From NCBI GenBank assembly GCA_934636265.1, contig CAKUAD010000013.1, positions 1 to 52,441 of the forward strand: a DNA stretch of 52,441 nt. The letters run 5' to 3'. Shown piece by piece: positions 35,289-44,530 of this stretch. Both the position numbers and the translations under genes were made by a program. The stretch is from an uncultured Flavobacterium sp. GTDB taxonomy: Bacteria; Bacteroidota; Bacteroidia; Flavobacteriales; Flavobacteriaceae. The number at the start of each line of letters is the position of its first letter. Position 1 is the first letter of the stretch. The notes beneath the pieces are model-generated. The model was not told the origin of the DNA. It did no database searches and saw nothing but the letters and a program-made list of their open reading frames with translations.

Positions 35289-36143
35289 CTACCTGACGGG
35301 TTCGTTCTGAATCAGGTCGAGGAAAAGGTTGACTTTGTTCTTGAGTTCCTTGCGGTGGACGATAAAGTCCAAAAAGCCGTGTTCCAAAACAAATTCGGCA
35401 GTCTGGAAGCCTTCCGGAAGGTCTTTTCCGGTGGTGTCTTTAACCACACGCGGCCCGGCAAACCCTATCAGCGCGCCCGGCTCGGAGATGTTTACGTCGC
35501 CCAACATGGCATAGGATGCGGTAGTTCCGCCCGTTGTAGGATCGGTACAAAGTGAGATGTAGGGAATTTTGGCGTCGGCCAGTTGAGCCAGTTTAGCCGA
35601 CGTCTTGGCCAATTGCATCAGTGAATAGGCGGCTTCCATCATACGCGCGCCACCTGATTTTGAGATCATCATAAACGGAATCCGGTTTTTGATGGAGTAG
35701 TCGATTCCGCGAGCAATTTTTTCGCCCACAACCGCACCCATCGATCCGCCGATAAACGCAAAGTCCATACAACAGACCACCAGGTCTTTACCTTTTGATT
35801 TGCCCACGGCCGTGCGAACGGCATCCTTGAGTTTGGTTTTTTCCTGCGCTTCCTTTAAACGCTCGGAGTATTTTTTGGTGTCGACAAAATTCAAAGGATC
35901 CTTGGCCGTCATTTTGGCGTCGAGTTCCTTGAATTCATTGTTGTCAAACAAAATCGCAAAGTATTCCTTGCTGCCAATGCGAACGTGAAAATCGTCTTCC
36001 GGACTTACGTACAGGTTTTTCGCCAGCTCGTCGGCATCAACAATTTTGCCCGTCGGGGATTTGTACCAAAGGCCTTTTGGCACGTCCATTTTATCTTGGG
36101 TTGCAGTGGTAATGCCTTTTTGCGTTCTTTTAAACCAAGCCAT
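35289..36143 (-). CDS. accD: Acetyl-CoA carboxylase carboxyltransferase subunit beta
   Basis: A 284-aa beta subunit of the carboxyltransferase that makes malonyl-CoA. The core motifs are intact ([68 protein letters not shown]). The N-terminal zinc ribbon of most AccD proteins is present in outline ([26 protein letters not shown]), but all four Cys positions are replaced, by about Ser29, Gly32, Ser47 and Asp50. The start at 36143 gives the usual MAWFKR beginning; the frame opens at 36179 through AT-rich repeats. Confidence 0.94.
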   Translation of the reverse strand: MAWFKRTQKGITTATQDKMDVPKGLWYKSPTGKIVDADELAKNLYVSPEDDFHVRIGSKEYFAILFDNNEFKELDAKMTAKDPLNFVDTKKYSERLKEAQEKTKLKDAVRTAVGKSKGKDLVVCCMDFAFIGGSMGAVVGEKIARGIDYSIKNRIPFMMISKSGGARMMEAAYSLMQLAKTSAKLAQLADAKIPYISLCTDPTTGGTTASYAMLGDVNISEPGALIGFAGPRVVKDTTGKDLPEGFQTAEFVLEHGFLDFIVHRKELKNKVNLFLDLIQNEPVR

Positions 36144-36150
36144 ATTTTCA

Positions 36151-36178
36151 ATTGATAATGGACAATTGATAATTGACA
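36151..36178. repeat. 14-bp tandem word in the accD leader
   Basis: Two units, ATTGATAATGGACA and ATTGATAATTGACA, followed by ATT, lie between the accD start and the fbaA stop. Similar words occur at 35148-35168. This looks like low-complexity spacer sequence. Confidence 0.6.
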
Positions 36179-36207
36179 ATTAGCCGTCAACCATCGATTG
36201 TGAATTT

Positions 36208-37275
36208 TTATAATGTATTTACGTTGTTCAAATCGGCGAATGCCTGCTCCAAACGCTTGCAGAAAGTCATCTCGCCCTCGCGGATCCATTTGCGCGGATC
36301 GTAGTGTTTTTTGTTGGGCGAATCCTCTCCGTCCGGACTTCCGATTTGCGTGCGCAGGTAATCGATTTTGCCAATCATGTAATCGCGGATACCTTCAGTA
36401 AAGGCAAATTGCAGGTCGGTATCGATGTTCATCTTGATGACACCGTAGCTGATCGCCTCGCGGATTTCCTCGACTGTCGAACCTGATCCGCCGTGAAAAA
36501 CAAAATCCACCGGATTTTCGCCCGTCTGGAAACGGTGCTTGACAAATTCCTGCGAATTCTTCAGAATAATCGGAGTCAGTTTGACGTTGCCCGGTTTGTA
36601 AACTCCATGAACGTTGCCAAAAGCAGCCGCAATGGTAAAACGGTTGCTTACCTTCATCAGTTCCTCATAAGCATAAGCCACCTCCTCAGGTTGGGTGTAC
36701 AGTTTTGAGTTGTCAACGTCGGTATTGTCAACCCCGTCTTCCTCACCGCCGGTAATACCAAGCTCAATTTCGAGGGTCATACCCATGCGCGACATGCGCT
36801 TGAGGTATTCTTTGCAGATTTCAATATTCTCTTCGATCGGCTCTTCCGACAAATCAATCATATGCGAGCTGTAAAGCGGCTTTCCGGTTTGCGCAAAGTG
36901 CTTTTCGCTGGCATCCAGCATGCCGTCAAGCCATGGCAAAAGGTTTTTGGCGCAGTGATCGGTGTGCAGGATTACCGTCGCTCCGTAAGCTTCGGCCAGG
37001 GTGTGAATGTGCTTGGCTCCGGCAACCGCTCCAAGAATGGCTGCTCTTTGACCGTCGTTTGACAAGCCTTTACCGGCGTTGAAAGCAGCGCCCCCGTTGG
37101 AGAACTGAATGATGACAGGTGCATTTAATTTGGCCGCTGTTTCCAAGGTTCCGTTAATGGTACTCGACCCGGTCACGTTGACGGCGGGCAGGGCAAATCC
37201 CTTTTGTTTGGCATAGCGGAATATTTCCTGTACTTCATCGCCGGTTGCAACTCCGGGCTTAATCGAATGGGCCAT
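36208..37275 (-). CDS. fbaA: Class II fructose-bisphosphate aldolase
   Basis: A 355-aa zinc-dependent aldolase of glycolysis and gluconeogenesis. The catalytic/metal motif VILHTDHCAKNLLPWLDG (Asp106, zinc ligand His107), the ELGITGGEEDGVDN loop, AAFGNVHGVYKPGN and VFHGGSGS are all present. The length and type match the E. coli FbaA group. It has its own -7 box and lies 64 bp upstream of accD on the same strand. Confidence 0.96.
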   Translation of the reverse strand: MAHSIKPGVATGDEVQEIFRYAKQKGFALPAVNVTGSSTINGTLETAAKLNAPVIIQFSNGGAAFNAGKGLSNDGQRAAILGAVAGAKHIHTLAEAYGATVILHTDHCAKNLLPWLDGMLDASEKHFAQTGKPLYSSHMIDLSEEPIEENIEICKEYLKRMSRMGMTLEIELGITGGEEDGVDNTDVDNSKLYTQPEEVAYAYEELMKVSNRFTIAAAFGNVHGVYKPGNVKLTPIILKNSQEFVKHRFQTGENPVDFVFHGGSGSTVEEIREAISYGVIKMNIDTDLQFAFTEGIRDYMIGKIDYLRTQIGSPDGEDSPNKKHYDPRKWIREGEMTFCKRLEQAFADLNNVNTL

Positions 37276-37299
37276 ATTGTAGAGTGTTGATTAAGGATA

Positions 37300-37307
37300 C
37301 AAATTTA
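37300..37307 (-). promoter_or_regulatory. -7 box for fbaA (TAAATTTG)
   Basis: An exact TAnnTTTG, 24 bases before the ATG at 37275. A TTG lies 15 bases further upstream (37323-37325), slightly closer than usual. Confidence 0.55.
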
Positions 37308-37329
37308 GAAAATAATGTTTATCAAGGCA

Positions 37330-39873
37330 TCAGAAAGGATAATTGATGCCCACGTTTAAGGTTGAATTGGCAAAATTGTACTCGCTGAACCACTTTCGGC
37401 TGTCACTGGCGGGATTAAATGTTTTAAAGCCGATGTCGATCCGCATCACAAACAGCCCAAAGTCATAGCGAAAACCCACGCCCGATCCCACGGCCAGGTC
37501 ATTGAGGGATTTAAATCCGTGAAAAACCGCGCGCTCGTCGGTCACATTGTCCAGAACGTTCCAAATATTGCCCACGTCGGCAAACAGCGCGGCATTGAAG
37601 TTCCCAAACAGGTTAAAACGGTATTCGGCACTAAAAGTCAGCTTCATATTGGCCTCGTTAAAGTCGTTAAACGTCCGGGATCGGCCGGGTCCGAGTCCGT
37701 AGGATTGCCAGGCGCGTATGTCGTTGGAGCCGCCCGCAAAGTACGACCTCGAAAACGGAACGTTATCAGAGTTGCCGTACGGAATGGCCACACCGGCAAA
37801 AGTCCGGATCGCGAAAACCTTTTTGCGCCCCATGTCAAAATGCTTAATGTATTCTAGTTCGGCTTTAAAATACTGCGAGTACACCACGCCCAGAATCGTG
37901 CGGTTTTCCTCCTGGCTTTTGAGTTCTTTTGACAGATTGGCCAAAAGACTAAGCGTGTTTCCGGCCGATTCCAACTTGCCGCGGAGAATGTAAAAATTGT
38001 CGTCCAAAAGGTCCGTCCGCGTGGTTTTGGTGTAGATGAAGGAACTGGCAAAGATGAGGTTGTTCTCGGTAAGGCGTCCTTTTCTTTCATTGATGTTAAC
38101 CACCTGCCTAAAATCATTCTGCGACATAGGGATGGCCGGCGGGTTGCTTAGCACATCATTGATAAACGCATCGGCACCGCCAGGAATCCGCAAATCACCG
38201 CTGTTGTTGAGGTATTCGGCCGGCGCGTTGTATTCCTCGGCCAAGCGGTTAAGCGCCTGATAGGACGACCGATATACATTAAAATAATTCCCGATGTTAA
38301 CGTTGTTGACGTACTGGATGTTAAACAAATCCAGACGCGCCGTGTGATAACGCTTGGGCGTCCAGTTGTAGGTGAGCGCTCCCGTAAAGTTTTCCTTGTC
38401 CAGGCCAATGTTGGTTTGCTTGGCGATACCAAAACTTAGAAACGTTGACGGAATCATTGATTTTGGGATGATCCGCTCAGTTTTTACCGGGAACAAAATG
38501 CGCGGAAACGACAAGCGCAAATCAGCCCCGTATTCAAAGACGTTGAAAAACGTATTGTCGGGATTGGCAAAATCCTGAGACGAACCTATGTTTCCGCGCA
38601 GGGCGAGTTCCAGTGTCTCGGCGCCGTTAAAAATGTTGCGTATCGCCACCGACGTATTTCCCGAGATACCAAAGTCCTGGATGTTCGAATGCGTAAAGTC
38701 AATCCCATACCCAAAGCTGAACTTAGGTCGCGACACCAGGTAAATATCGGCAATGAGTCCGTTGCCGGTTGAATCAACCTTGTACTGTATTGATGGATAG
38801 TTAAAAACCCTCAGGTTGTTGAGGTAGCGCGAGGTTAGTGTGGTCCTAAAGTCGGCGTAATCGCTGCCCTTGGTGATAAAGACAGCATTGGTGAGCGCCT
38901 TGGGCCTGTAGCGCAATTTTCCGCTGCTGTACAGGTTGAAATCCTTGTAGGTAGTGCTGTCGGTAATGGTGGTAAAAGTCTTGTCATTTGGCCCGGCCGA
39001 ATAGATATTAACCTGGCTTATCTTGTAGAGCCTGAACGGTCGAAGCTGCGTGGTGTCGCCTTTTCGGTAATTGTAATCGCCAATAAGCAACTTGACATCG
39101 GCCTGGTTTTTCTTGCCAATGGTGTCGATGTTGTACTTGACATAACTCTGTTCAAACTCATAGGCGCCGTGGTTGCGAAAGTAAGTGGTGATGCGTTCCT
39201 TTTCGGTATCAAAATTAGCAGTCCGGAACCTGTCGCCTTTTTTGAGGAGTGTTCCACCCTCGATTTGTTGGTAAAGGGAATCCAGCGGAGCCGATGTGAT
39301 GCTGCGGGAAATGGAGTCGATGGTAAAAGCCGGCCCGGTTTCCAATTCGTATGTGATGGCGGCGCGCTTTTTTCCCGTAGTGTCGATGACATACCGGACG
39401 CCGGCGTTAAAATAACCGTTGTTGATGTAATAGCCCCGCAGGCGGCTGGCTGATTTTTTGGCTGATTTCTCATCGATAACAACCGGTGGTTCGCCCAATT
39501 TTTTTAAAAAGTTGTGGACGCCAAAATAGTAAAACGATTTTCCCAGACGGTTAACCTGCTTTTTTGACAGGATCTTTGACAGCCTGCGGTAGCGCGCGGG
39601 ATTCTTGATAAATTTAGCCTGATAGGACGAGTCAGGATTTACTTTGGCCAGATTGTAAATGTTGAGCCGCAGCGGATATCCCAAAAGGCGGCTGTTGGGT
39701 TTTTGCAGCAATTGTTCCTGTAAAACTTCGGCCTTTTCGCGCTTTCCGTTTACCATAACGGTGTTTTTGGTAAGCAGATGCCGGTTGGCCGGAACCCGTT
39801 TGACGGCGTTGCAACCCGTCAGCATTATCCCGATTAGGATAAATAGTGATATTTTTGCAGACAGGTTTCTCAT
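37330..39873 (-). CDS. BamA/TamA-family outer-membrane assembly protein
   Basis: An 847-aa Omp85-type protein. Its signal ends in a lipobox (MLTGC, Cys21), so it starts as a lipoprotein. POTRA-like regions follow (about residues 30-330), then a 16-strand-type barrel with RSYFAGGSNDIRAWQSYGLG and the closing GVGFRYDFGLFVMRIDIGFK. Ending in a large-residue strand (LNVGINYPF) suits insertion. It probably inserts barrel proteins or exports autotransporter-like cargo. It is monocistronic, with a promoter overlapping that of the divergent methyltransferase gene. Confidence 0.88.
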   Translation of the reverse strand: MRNLSAKISLFILIGIMLTGCNAVKRVPANRHLLTKNTVMVNGKREKAEVLQEQLLQKPNSRLLGYPLRLNIYNLAKVNPDSSYQAKFIKNPARYRRLSKILSKKQVNRLGKSFYYFGVHNFLKKLGEPPVVIDEKSAKKSASRLRGYYINNGYFNAGVRYVIDTTGKKRAAITYELETGPAFTIDSISRSITSAPLDSLYQQIEGGTLLKKGDRFRTANFDTEKERITTYFRNHGAYEFEQSYVKYNIDTIGKKNQADVKLLIGDYNYRKGDTTQLRPFRLYKISQVNIYSAGPNDKTFTTITDSTTYKDFNLYSSGKLRYRPKALTNAVFITKGSDYADFRTTLTSRYLNNLRVFNYPSIQYKVDSTGNGLIADIYLVSRPKFSFGYGIDFTHSNIQDFGISGNTSVAIRNIFNGAETLELALRGNIGSSQDFANPDNTFFNVFEYGADLRLSFPRILFPVKTERIIPKSMIPSTFLSFGIAKQTNIGLDKENFTGALTYNWTPKRYHTARLDLFNIQYVNNVNIGNYFNVYRSSYQALNRLAEEYNAPAEYLNNSGDLRIPGGADAFINDVLSNPPAIPMSQNDFRQVVNINERKGRLTENNLIFASSFIYTKTTRTDLLDDNFYILRGKLESAGNTLSLLANLSKELKSQEENRTILGVVYSQYFKAELEYIKHFDMGRKKVFAIRTFAGVAIPYGNSDNVPFSRSYFAGGSNDIRAWQSYGLGPGRSRTFNDFNEANMKLTFSAEYRFNLFGNFNAALFADVGNIWNVLDNVTDERAVFHGFKSLNDLAVGSGVGFRYDFGLFVMRIDIGFKTFNPASDSRKWFSEYNFANSTLNVGINYPF

Positions 39874-39886
39874 TGGGATATTTGTC

Positions 39887-39894
39887 CAAAATTA
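39887..39894 (-). promoter_or_regulatory. -7 box for the BamA/TamA-family gene (TAATTTTG)
   Basis: An exact TAnnTTTG, 13 bases before the start at 39873. It overlaps TACATTTT (39893-39900), a weaker plus-strand -7 candidate for the methyltransferase, within a 31-bp divergent spacer. Confidence 0.55.
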
Positions 39895-39904
39895 CATTTT
39901 TTAT

Positions 39905-40633
39905 ATGGTTAGCAAAAACCAAATCAAAGGAATCACCGCGCTTCACCACAAAAAAGGAAGGCTTGCCGCCGGGGCTTTTTTGGCCGAAGGTCACAAAGTG
40001 ATAGGAGAGTTCCTGAACGCCGGTTTTGAACCGCTGGCCATTTACACTACTGAAGGGCTTTTTGCCAACCAGCCTACCCAGACTGTCACGCCCGACGAAC
40101 TCAAAAAGATGAGCGCACTGACCACGGCCAACAACTGTCTGGCGGTTTTTAGGATGCCAATCCAAGGCGGGCTTCCCAACGACGGACTGATTATGGCGCT
40201 GGACGATGTTCGCGATCCGGGTAATTTGGGTACCATCATCAGGCTTTGCGATTGGTTTGGTGTAGAAAACCTGGTTTGCTCTAATGAAACCGCCGATTGT
40301 TTTAATCCAAAAGTGGTGCAGGCCGCCATGGGATCGCTGGCCCGCGTCAAGGTTCATTACACCCAACTTGAAGATTGGTTGGCGCGTCAGCCGTTGGAGG
40401 TTTTTGGGACGTTCATGGACGGCGATCCGATATACGCCAGCCATCTTCCGTTGCGTGGGATCATCGTTATGGGCAATGAAGCCAACGGTATTTCGCCCGG
40501 GGTAGAACGCCTCGTCACGCGCCGGATAACCATTCCGCGGTTTGGGAAACGGCGCCTGACGGAAAGCCTGAATGTGGCTACTGCAACCGCTATCGTACTG
40601 AGTGAGTTTTGCCGCAGCCAAGGGCCTGCGTGA
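39905..40633 (+). CDS. SPOUT (TrmH/SpoU-type) RNA 2'-O-methyltransferase
   Basis: A 242-aa methyltransferase for rRNA or tRNA. An N-terminal substrate-binding region (FLAEGHKVIGEFL) is followed by the knotted SPOUT domain with ALDDVRDPGNLGTIIRLCDW (motif 1), IIVMGNEANGISP (motif 2) and IPRFGKRRLTESLNVATATA (motif 3). The target nucleotide is not predictable. The frame is open to 39659, but that region is the BamA/TamA gene on the other strand, and MVSKNQIKGI is a family-like start. Its stop codon TGA lies inside a dispersed repeat. Confidence 0.9.
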   Translation: MVSKNQIKGITALHHKKGRLAAGAFLAEGHKVIGEFLNAGFEPLAIYTTEGLFANQPTQTVTPDELKKMSALTTANNCLAVFRMPIQGGLPNDGLIMALDDVRDPGNLGTIIRLCDWFGVENLVCSNETADCFNPKVVQAAMGSLARVKVHYTQLEDWLARQPLEVFGTFMDGDPIYASHLPLRGIIVMGNEANGISPGVERLVTRRITIPRFGKRRLTESLNVATATAIVLSEFCRSQGPA

Positions 40634-40710
40634 GGGATGGAGGCATTGTTGGAGCTCTTAAAGACCGGGCGTCAGCCGGGATTTAAAGCGACTGCCGACA
40701 GCCCGACGGC
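40629..40710 (+). repeat. Dispersed hairpin repeat, copy B (after the methyltransferase)
   Basis: GCGTGAGGGATGGAGGC begins in the methyltransferase stop codon and is followed by an imperfect hairpin (TTAAAGACCGG with CCGGGATTTAAA) and AAAGCGACTGCCGACAGCCC. Position by position it matches copies A and C, in sense orientation to the gene. Confidence 0.75.
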
Positions 40711-40793
40711 GCCGCAAAACCAAGGCATTCTCGCCGTGAAATTACGACAATAAAACTTTGACGCTGCTTTATAGGATTTGCGCCGGCACGCCC

Positions 40794-41483
40794 TTAATGA
40801 AAGGTAAAATTGATAAAAATTGCCCGTCCGTACATGCCACCGATGTTTGATGTCCAGGGACTGTTTGGGTCTTCGTCGCGCTTGAGTTCGTCGCTAAAGC
40901 TAAAGACGCCGCGGATGGAAGGCGAGAATTTAAAGTACTCAAAGTAAAGGTCGATGCCAAAGCCGGCTTCCCAGTTGCTTGACCACGGATTGACGCGGAA
41001 TCGCTGCTGGAGGTTGTCGTCCTTGCTCTTGGAATTGCTGGAAAGGTTAAGCGTTTGCGAGACGCCGCCTACCAGATAAGGCCTGAAATTTCCAATTCGG
41101 TGCGACGAAAATTTTACCAAAAGCGGAAAGTGGATGTTGGTGGCCCGCACCTCGCGAAAGGCGTCCAGGTCATTGTCGAAGCCGGGAAACCTAAGGTTGC
41201 GCTGGGTGTAGTAAAGGCCGGGTTCAAACCGGAGGTCGATGTATTCGCTGATCCGCAAATTGCCCACCAACCCAACGTTAAAGCCAGTTGTTCTCTCTAC
41301 GATAACGTCGGTCTGCGGGGTTTTGTAATCAAACTTGAAGTCGTAAAAGTTAAAGCCCAAAAAATAGCCCCAATGTACCCGTTGCTTATCAAAGTTTTCG
41401 AGGTTGATAATGGGGTCTTTCCCAAACTGCGCCAGCGCGCAAAACGGGATGAGCAAAACCAAGGTCAGGGCATACTTCTTCAT
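40794..41483 (-). CDS. porT: PorT-family type IX secretion assembly protein
   Basis: A 229-aa outer-membrane barrel-like protein with a signal peptide (MKKYALTLVLLIPFCALAQ). The body (KQRVHWGYFLGFNFYDFKF, FEPGLYYTQRNLRF, FPLLVKFSSHRIGNFRPYL, GFGIDLYFEYFKFSPSIRG) matches the PorT/SprT family, needed for type IX secretion and, in gliding species, for motility. It overlaps ubiE by 4 nt, a linkage common in Bacteroidota. No type IX cargo with the C-terminal sorting domain is visible in this window. Confidence 0.88.
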   Translation of the reverse strand: MKKYALTLVLLIPFCALAQFGKDPIINLENFDKQRVHWGYFLGFNFYDFKFDYKTPQTDVIVERTTGFNVGLVGNLRISEYIDLRFEPGLYYTQRNLRFPGFDNDLDAFREVRATNIHFPLLVKFSSHRIGNFRPYLVGGVSQTLNLSSNSKSKDDNLQQRFRVNPWSSNWEAGFGIDLYFEYFKFSPSIRGVFSFSDELKRDEDPNSPWTSNIGGMYGRAIFINFTFH

Positions 41484-42208
41484 GCTTTTGTGGCGGTGTA
41501 AATCGTGGCGACGCCAAATGTTTGCGGCCTCGAAACTACGTCTATAAACCCAATTTTACGTAAAATATTGTTTAGTTTTTCACCGTACGGGAATACTGAT
41601 GCCGATTCGGATAAATAGGCATAGGCGCTGTCATCGCGTGAAAACAGCCTTCCCAGCAGCGGTAAAATGCGTTTGGTGTACAGATGATAACCTTGGCGGA
41701 ACGGTGTTTTTTCCGGAACCGATGTTTCGAGAATGACAAAGATTCCGCCGGGTTTGAGTACGCGAAGGATTTGCGAAAGTCCCTGTTCCAGCGATTCGAA
41801 ATTGCGGATGCCAAAGCTTACGGTGATGGCGTCAAAGCTGTTGTCAGGGAACGGAAGTGCCTCCGAGTCGCCAAACTCGAGGGTGATGCGGTTGTCCAGG
41901 TTTTTAGCGGACACTTTTTTGCGGCCCACTTCCAACATGCCTTTTGAGATGTCGACGCCCACAATTTTTTTTGCGCCTGATTGCGCCATCAAAATCGCCA
42001 GATCGCCTGTTCCGGTGGCAATGTCCAGAATGGTTTCCGGCTTGGTGTCTGAGACCAGCTTGAGCACTTTTTTGCGCCATTTGACATCGATTCCAAAGGA
42101 GATGACGCGGTTCATCCCGTCATACCCGCCTGAAATCGTGTCGAACATTTGGGCAACCTGCTCTTTTTTACCCAGTTGCGAATCTTTATAGGGAGTTACC
42201 TTGCGCAT
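41480..42208 (-). CDS. ubiE: Demethylmenaquinone/ubiquinone C-methyltransferase
   Basis: A 242-aa SAM-dependent methyltransferase. Motif I is LDIATGTGDLAI (residues 61-72), with FGDSEALPFPDNSFDAITVS and RVLKPGGIFVILETS following, as in UbiE/MenG. In this respiratory context the substrate is most likely demethylmenaquinone. The frame is open to 42226, but that start would lie in the -7 box (42224-42231), so 42208 is chosen. It is coupled to porT by a 4-nt overlap. Confidence 0.93.
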   Translation of the reverse strand: MRKVTPYKDSQLGKKEQVAQMFDTISGGYDGMNRVISFGIDVKWRKKVLKLVSDTKPETILDIATGTGDLAILMAQSGAKKIVGVDISKGMLEVGRKKVSAKNLDNRITLEFGDSEALPFPDNSFDAITVSFGIRNFESLEQGLSQILRVLKPGGIFVILETSVPEKTPFRQGYHLYTKRILPLLGRLFSRDDSAYAYLSESASVFPYGEKLNNILRKIGFIDVVSRPQTFGVATIYTATKA

Positions 42209-42223
42209 TGAAGCTTTTTGCCG

Positions 42224-42231
42224 CAAATATA
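42224..42231 (-). promoter_or_regulatory. -7 box for ubiE-porT (TATATTTG)
   Basis: An exact TAnnTTTG, 15 bases before the ubiE ATG at 42208. It lies between ubiE and the folA stop. Confidence 0.55.
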
Positions 42232-42242
42232 CAGGTTATCCG

Positions 42243-42731
42243 TCAATGGCGTTTGCGCAAATAGGTTTCAAACGTAAATGCATGGGCGTGGCGATCGTCT
42301 GCATCGTGATGCGCGCGGCTGATGCATTCCCATTGCTCCGGGTCAAGTTCAGGGAACCAGGCGTCGGCCTGCGCGTTTGTGTGTACACGGGTGAGTTCGA
42401 TTTTGCTGGCAATGGGAAGCGCCAGGCGGTAAATTTCGGCTCCGCCAATAACAAAAACATCTTCGCCCTTTGGCGCCATCTGCAAGGCATGCTCCAGACT
42501 TTGGGCCGTGAGGCATCCGCTTGCTTTGAAATCTTTTTGGCGTGTGATAATAATATGCGTCCGGTTGGGCAAAACCCCCGGAAGACTTTCAAAGGTCTTG
42601 CGGCCCATGATGATATGGTGACCGGTGGTGAGTGCCTTAAAGTGTTTAAAATCGTCGGGAAGGTGCCACAACATTTTGTTGTCCTTTCCCAGCGCGTTGT
42701 TGTTGGCCGCAGCGGCAATGATGACAATCAT
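42243..42731 (-). CDS. folA: Dihydrofolate reductase
   Basis: A 162-aa NADPH-dependent reductase that regenerates tetrahydrofolate. The N-terminal IIAAAANNNALGKDNKMLWH, LPDDFKHFKALT (catalytic acid Asp26/27) and IIMGRKTFESLPGVLPNR are typical. It follows thyA by 10 bp, the classic pairing in which folA recycles the dihydrofolate made by thymidylate synthase. The frame extends to 42818 inside thyA; the conserved start at 42731 is preferred. Confidence 0.95.
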   Translation of the reverse strand: MIVIIAAAANNNALGKDNKMLWHLPDDFKHFKALTTGHHIIMGRKTFESLPGVLPNRTHIIITRQKDFKASGCLTAQSLEHALQMAPKGEDVFVIGGAEIYRLALPIASKIELTRVHTNAQADAWFPELDPEQWECISRAHHDADDRHAHAFTFETYLRKRH

Positions 42732-42741
42732 GCTAATATTT

Positions 42742-43566
42742 TTAGACCGCAACGGCTCCTTTGATGTGTGGATGCGGATCGTAATCGGTGAGGGTGAAAT
42801 CGTCAAACGTAAAACCAAAAATATCTTTTACGTTGGGATTGAGCGTCATTTTGGGTAGCGGACGCGGCTCGCGGGAAAGCTGAAGCTTGAGTTGCTGGAT
42901 GTGGTTGTTGTAGATGTGGGCGTCGCCAAAGGTGTGTATAAATTCGCCCGGTTTAAGGCCAACAACCTGCGCCATCATCATCGTGAGCAACGCATACGAC
43001 GCAATATTGAACGGAACGCCCAGAAAAATGTCGGCGCTGCGTTGATACAATTGACACGAGAGTTTGCCATCGGCCACGTAAAACTGAAAAAATGCATGGC
43101 AGGGCGGGAGAGCGGCCTTACCTTGGGCTACGTTTTGTGCAAACGATTGGGACGTGTCTGGCAAAACCGATGGATTCCAGGCCGAAACCAGCATCCGTCG
43201 GCTGTTGGGATTGGTCTTGAGCGTATCGATCAATTCTTTGATCTGGTCGATCTCCTCGCTGTTCCAGTTGCGCCATTGATGCCCGTACACCGGACCCAAA
43301 TCGCCGTTGTCGTCGGCCCATTCATCCCAGATCTTAACGCCGTTTTCTTTGAGGTATCCAATATTGGTATCGCCTTTTAAAAACCACAAAAGCTCGTGGA
43401 TGATGGATTTAAGGTGGAGTTTTTTGGTGGTCACCATGGGGAAGCCATCGGCCAGGTCAAATCGCATCTGATAGCCAAATACACTGAGGGTTCCGGTTCC
43501 CGTGCGGTCGCCTTTTTGCACCCCGGTTTCAAGGACATGGCGGACTAGGTCGTGATATTGTTTCAT
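42742..43566 (-). CDS. thyA: Thymidylate synthase
   Basis: A 274-aa folate-dependent enzyme that makes dTMP from dUMP. The nucleophile is Cys156 in [52 protein letters not shown] and the C-terminal [13 protein letters not shown] are diagnostic. It heads a thyA-folA pair. The upstream 43567-43600 is AT-rich with repeated AAATTTG words and no exact -7 box. Confidence 0.97.
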   Translation of the reverse strand: MKQYHDLVRHVLETGVQKGDRTGTGTLSVFGYQMRFDLADGFPMVTTKKLHLKSIIHELLWFLKGDTNIGYLKENGVKIWDEWADDNGDLGPVYGHQWRNWNSEEIDQIKELIDTLKTNPNSRRMLVSAWNPSVLPDTSQSFAQNVAQGKAALPPCHAFFQFYVADGKLSCQLYQRSADIFLGVPFNIASYALLTMMMAQVVGLKPGEFIHTFGDAHIYNNHIQQLKLQLSREPRPLPKMTLNPNVKDIFGFTFDDFTLTDYDPHPHIKGAVAV

Positions 43567-43697
43567 GGATGGAAATTTGGAAATTTGAAAATAAGCGCCG
43601 CGATGATTGCAGGATTTTTTTTATTTAAAATTTCAGGGGTAAAGCGGTAACTGCTTTTTTCTGATTGTCGACACTACCAAATTTTACTCGCGGGAGG

Positions 43698-44306
43698 TCA
43701 GCTTTCGCGCTTTGAAATTTCATCCCGGATTTTGGCGGCTTTTTCATAGTCTTCATCCTGAACGGCGGCGGTGAGTTGCTCGTGCAGTTCAGAAAGGCTG
43801 AGTTTGGAGTAGGCGCCGGACTCGTTGGTTTCTTCCATTCCAAAGGTTTCGGGCTGGCTTAAGACATCGTCATGCGGTGAGCCTTCGTCGGGATTTTTCA
43901 GGTAGATACCGGCTTTATCCAAGATGTTCTTGTAGGTGAAAATCGGTGCGCTGAACCGCAACGCCAAGGCGATCGCATCGGATGTCCGCGCATCGATGAT
44001 TTCTTCTATTTTGTCGCGTTCGCAGATGATGCTCGAATAGAACACGCCGTCCACGAGTTTGTGGATGATGACCTGTTTGACGACAATGTCAAAGCGGTCG
44101 GCAAAGTTTTTAAAAAGATCATGTGTCAGCGGTCGCGGCGGCCGTATTTCCTTTTCCAGCGCAATTGCAATTGACTGTGCCTCAAACGCTCCAATGACGA
44201 TTGGCAACTTGCGGTCCCCGTCCACCTCGTTTAAAATCAGCGCATATGCCCCGTTCTGGGTCTGGCTGTACGAAATTCCCTTGATAGTCAGCTTCACTAA
44301 ACTCAT
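43698..44306 (-). CDS. Bifunctional nuclease (BFN) domain protein with UVR motif
   Basis: A 202-aa protein. The N-terminal DNase/RNase BFN domain (about residues 1-135) contains the LTIKGISYSQTQNGAYALIL start, LPIVIGAFEAQSIAIALE, RPLTHDLF and RTSDAIALALRF. The C-terminal UvrB/C-type helical motif (about 165-200) is LSELHEQLTAAVQDEDYEKA followed by AKIRDEISK. The family has reported nuclease activity; its cell role here is unknown. A -7 box lies only 4 nt before the ATG. Confidence 0.9.
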   Translation of the reverse strand: MSLVKLTIKGISYSQTQNGAYALILNEVDGDRKLPIVIGAFEAQSIAIALEKEIRPPRPLTHDLFKNFADRFDIVVKQVIIHKLVDGVFYSSIICERDKIEEIIDARTSDAIALALRFSAPIFTYKNILDKAGIYLKNPDEGSPHDDVLSQPETFGMEETNESGAYSKLSLSELHEQLTAAVQDEDYEKAAKIRDEISKRES

Positions 44307-44310
44307 AGGG

Positions 44311-44318
44311 CAAAAATA
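44311..44318 (-). promoter_or_regulatory. -7 box for the BFN gene (TATTTTTG)
   Basis: An exact TAnnTTTG separated from the ATG at 44306 by only 4 bases, so the message would begin at or near the start codon. Confidence 0.55.
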
Positions 44319-44530
44319 CGAGGTTAATTTGAAATTTGAAGATTTGAAAATTTGGAAATGTTAAGTTGCGACGCAGGGTTGGGATAGACCGGGGTTCCGG
44401 GAGCTTTTGCCTTTCTTCGTTTGACGTTATTAGATTTACTATGCTTTTCCTTAGTTGTTAGGCAACTCGTCAGATCGATACTTGCTGTTTAAGGTTCAAG
44501 GACGGATTTTTCGGTTTTTGGGCGTGGGCT

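Noticed and set aside
39632..40621. Long minus-strand open frame across the methyltransferase gene
   Set aside because: It overlaps the SPOUT gene and the BamA/TamA N-terminus in another frame, and the composition looks like a shadow of those genes.
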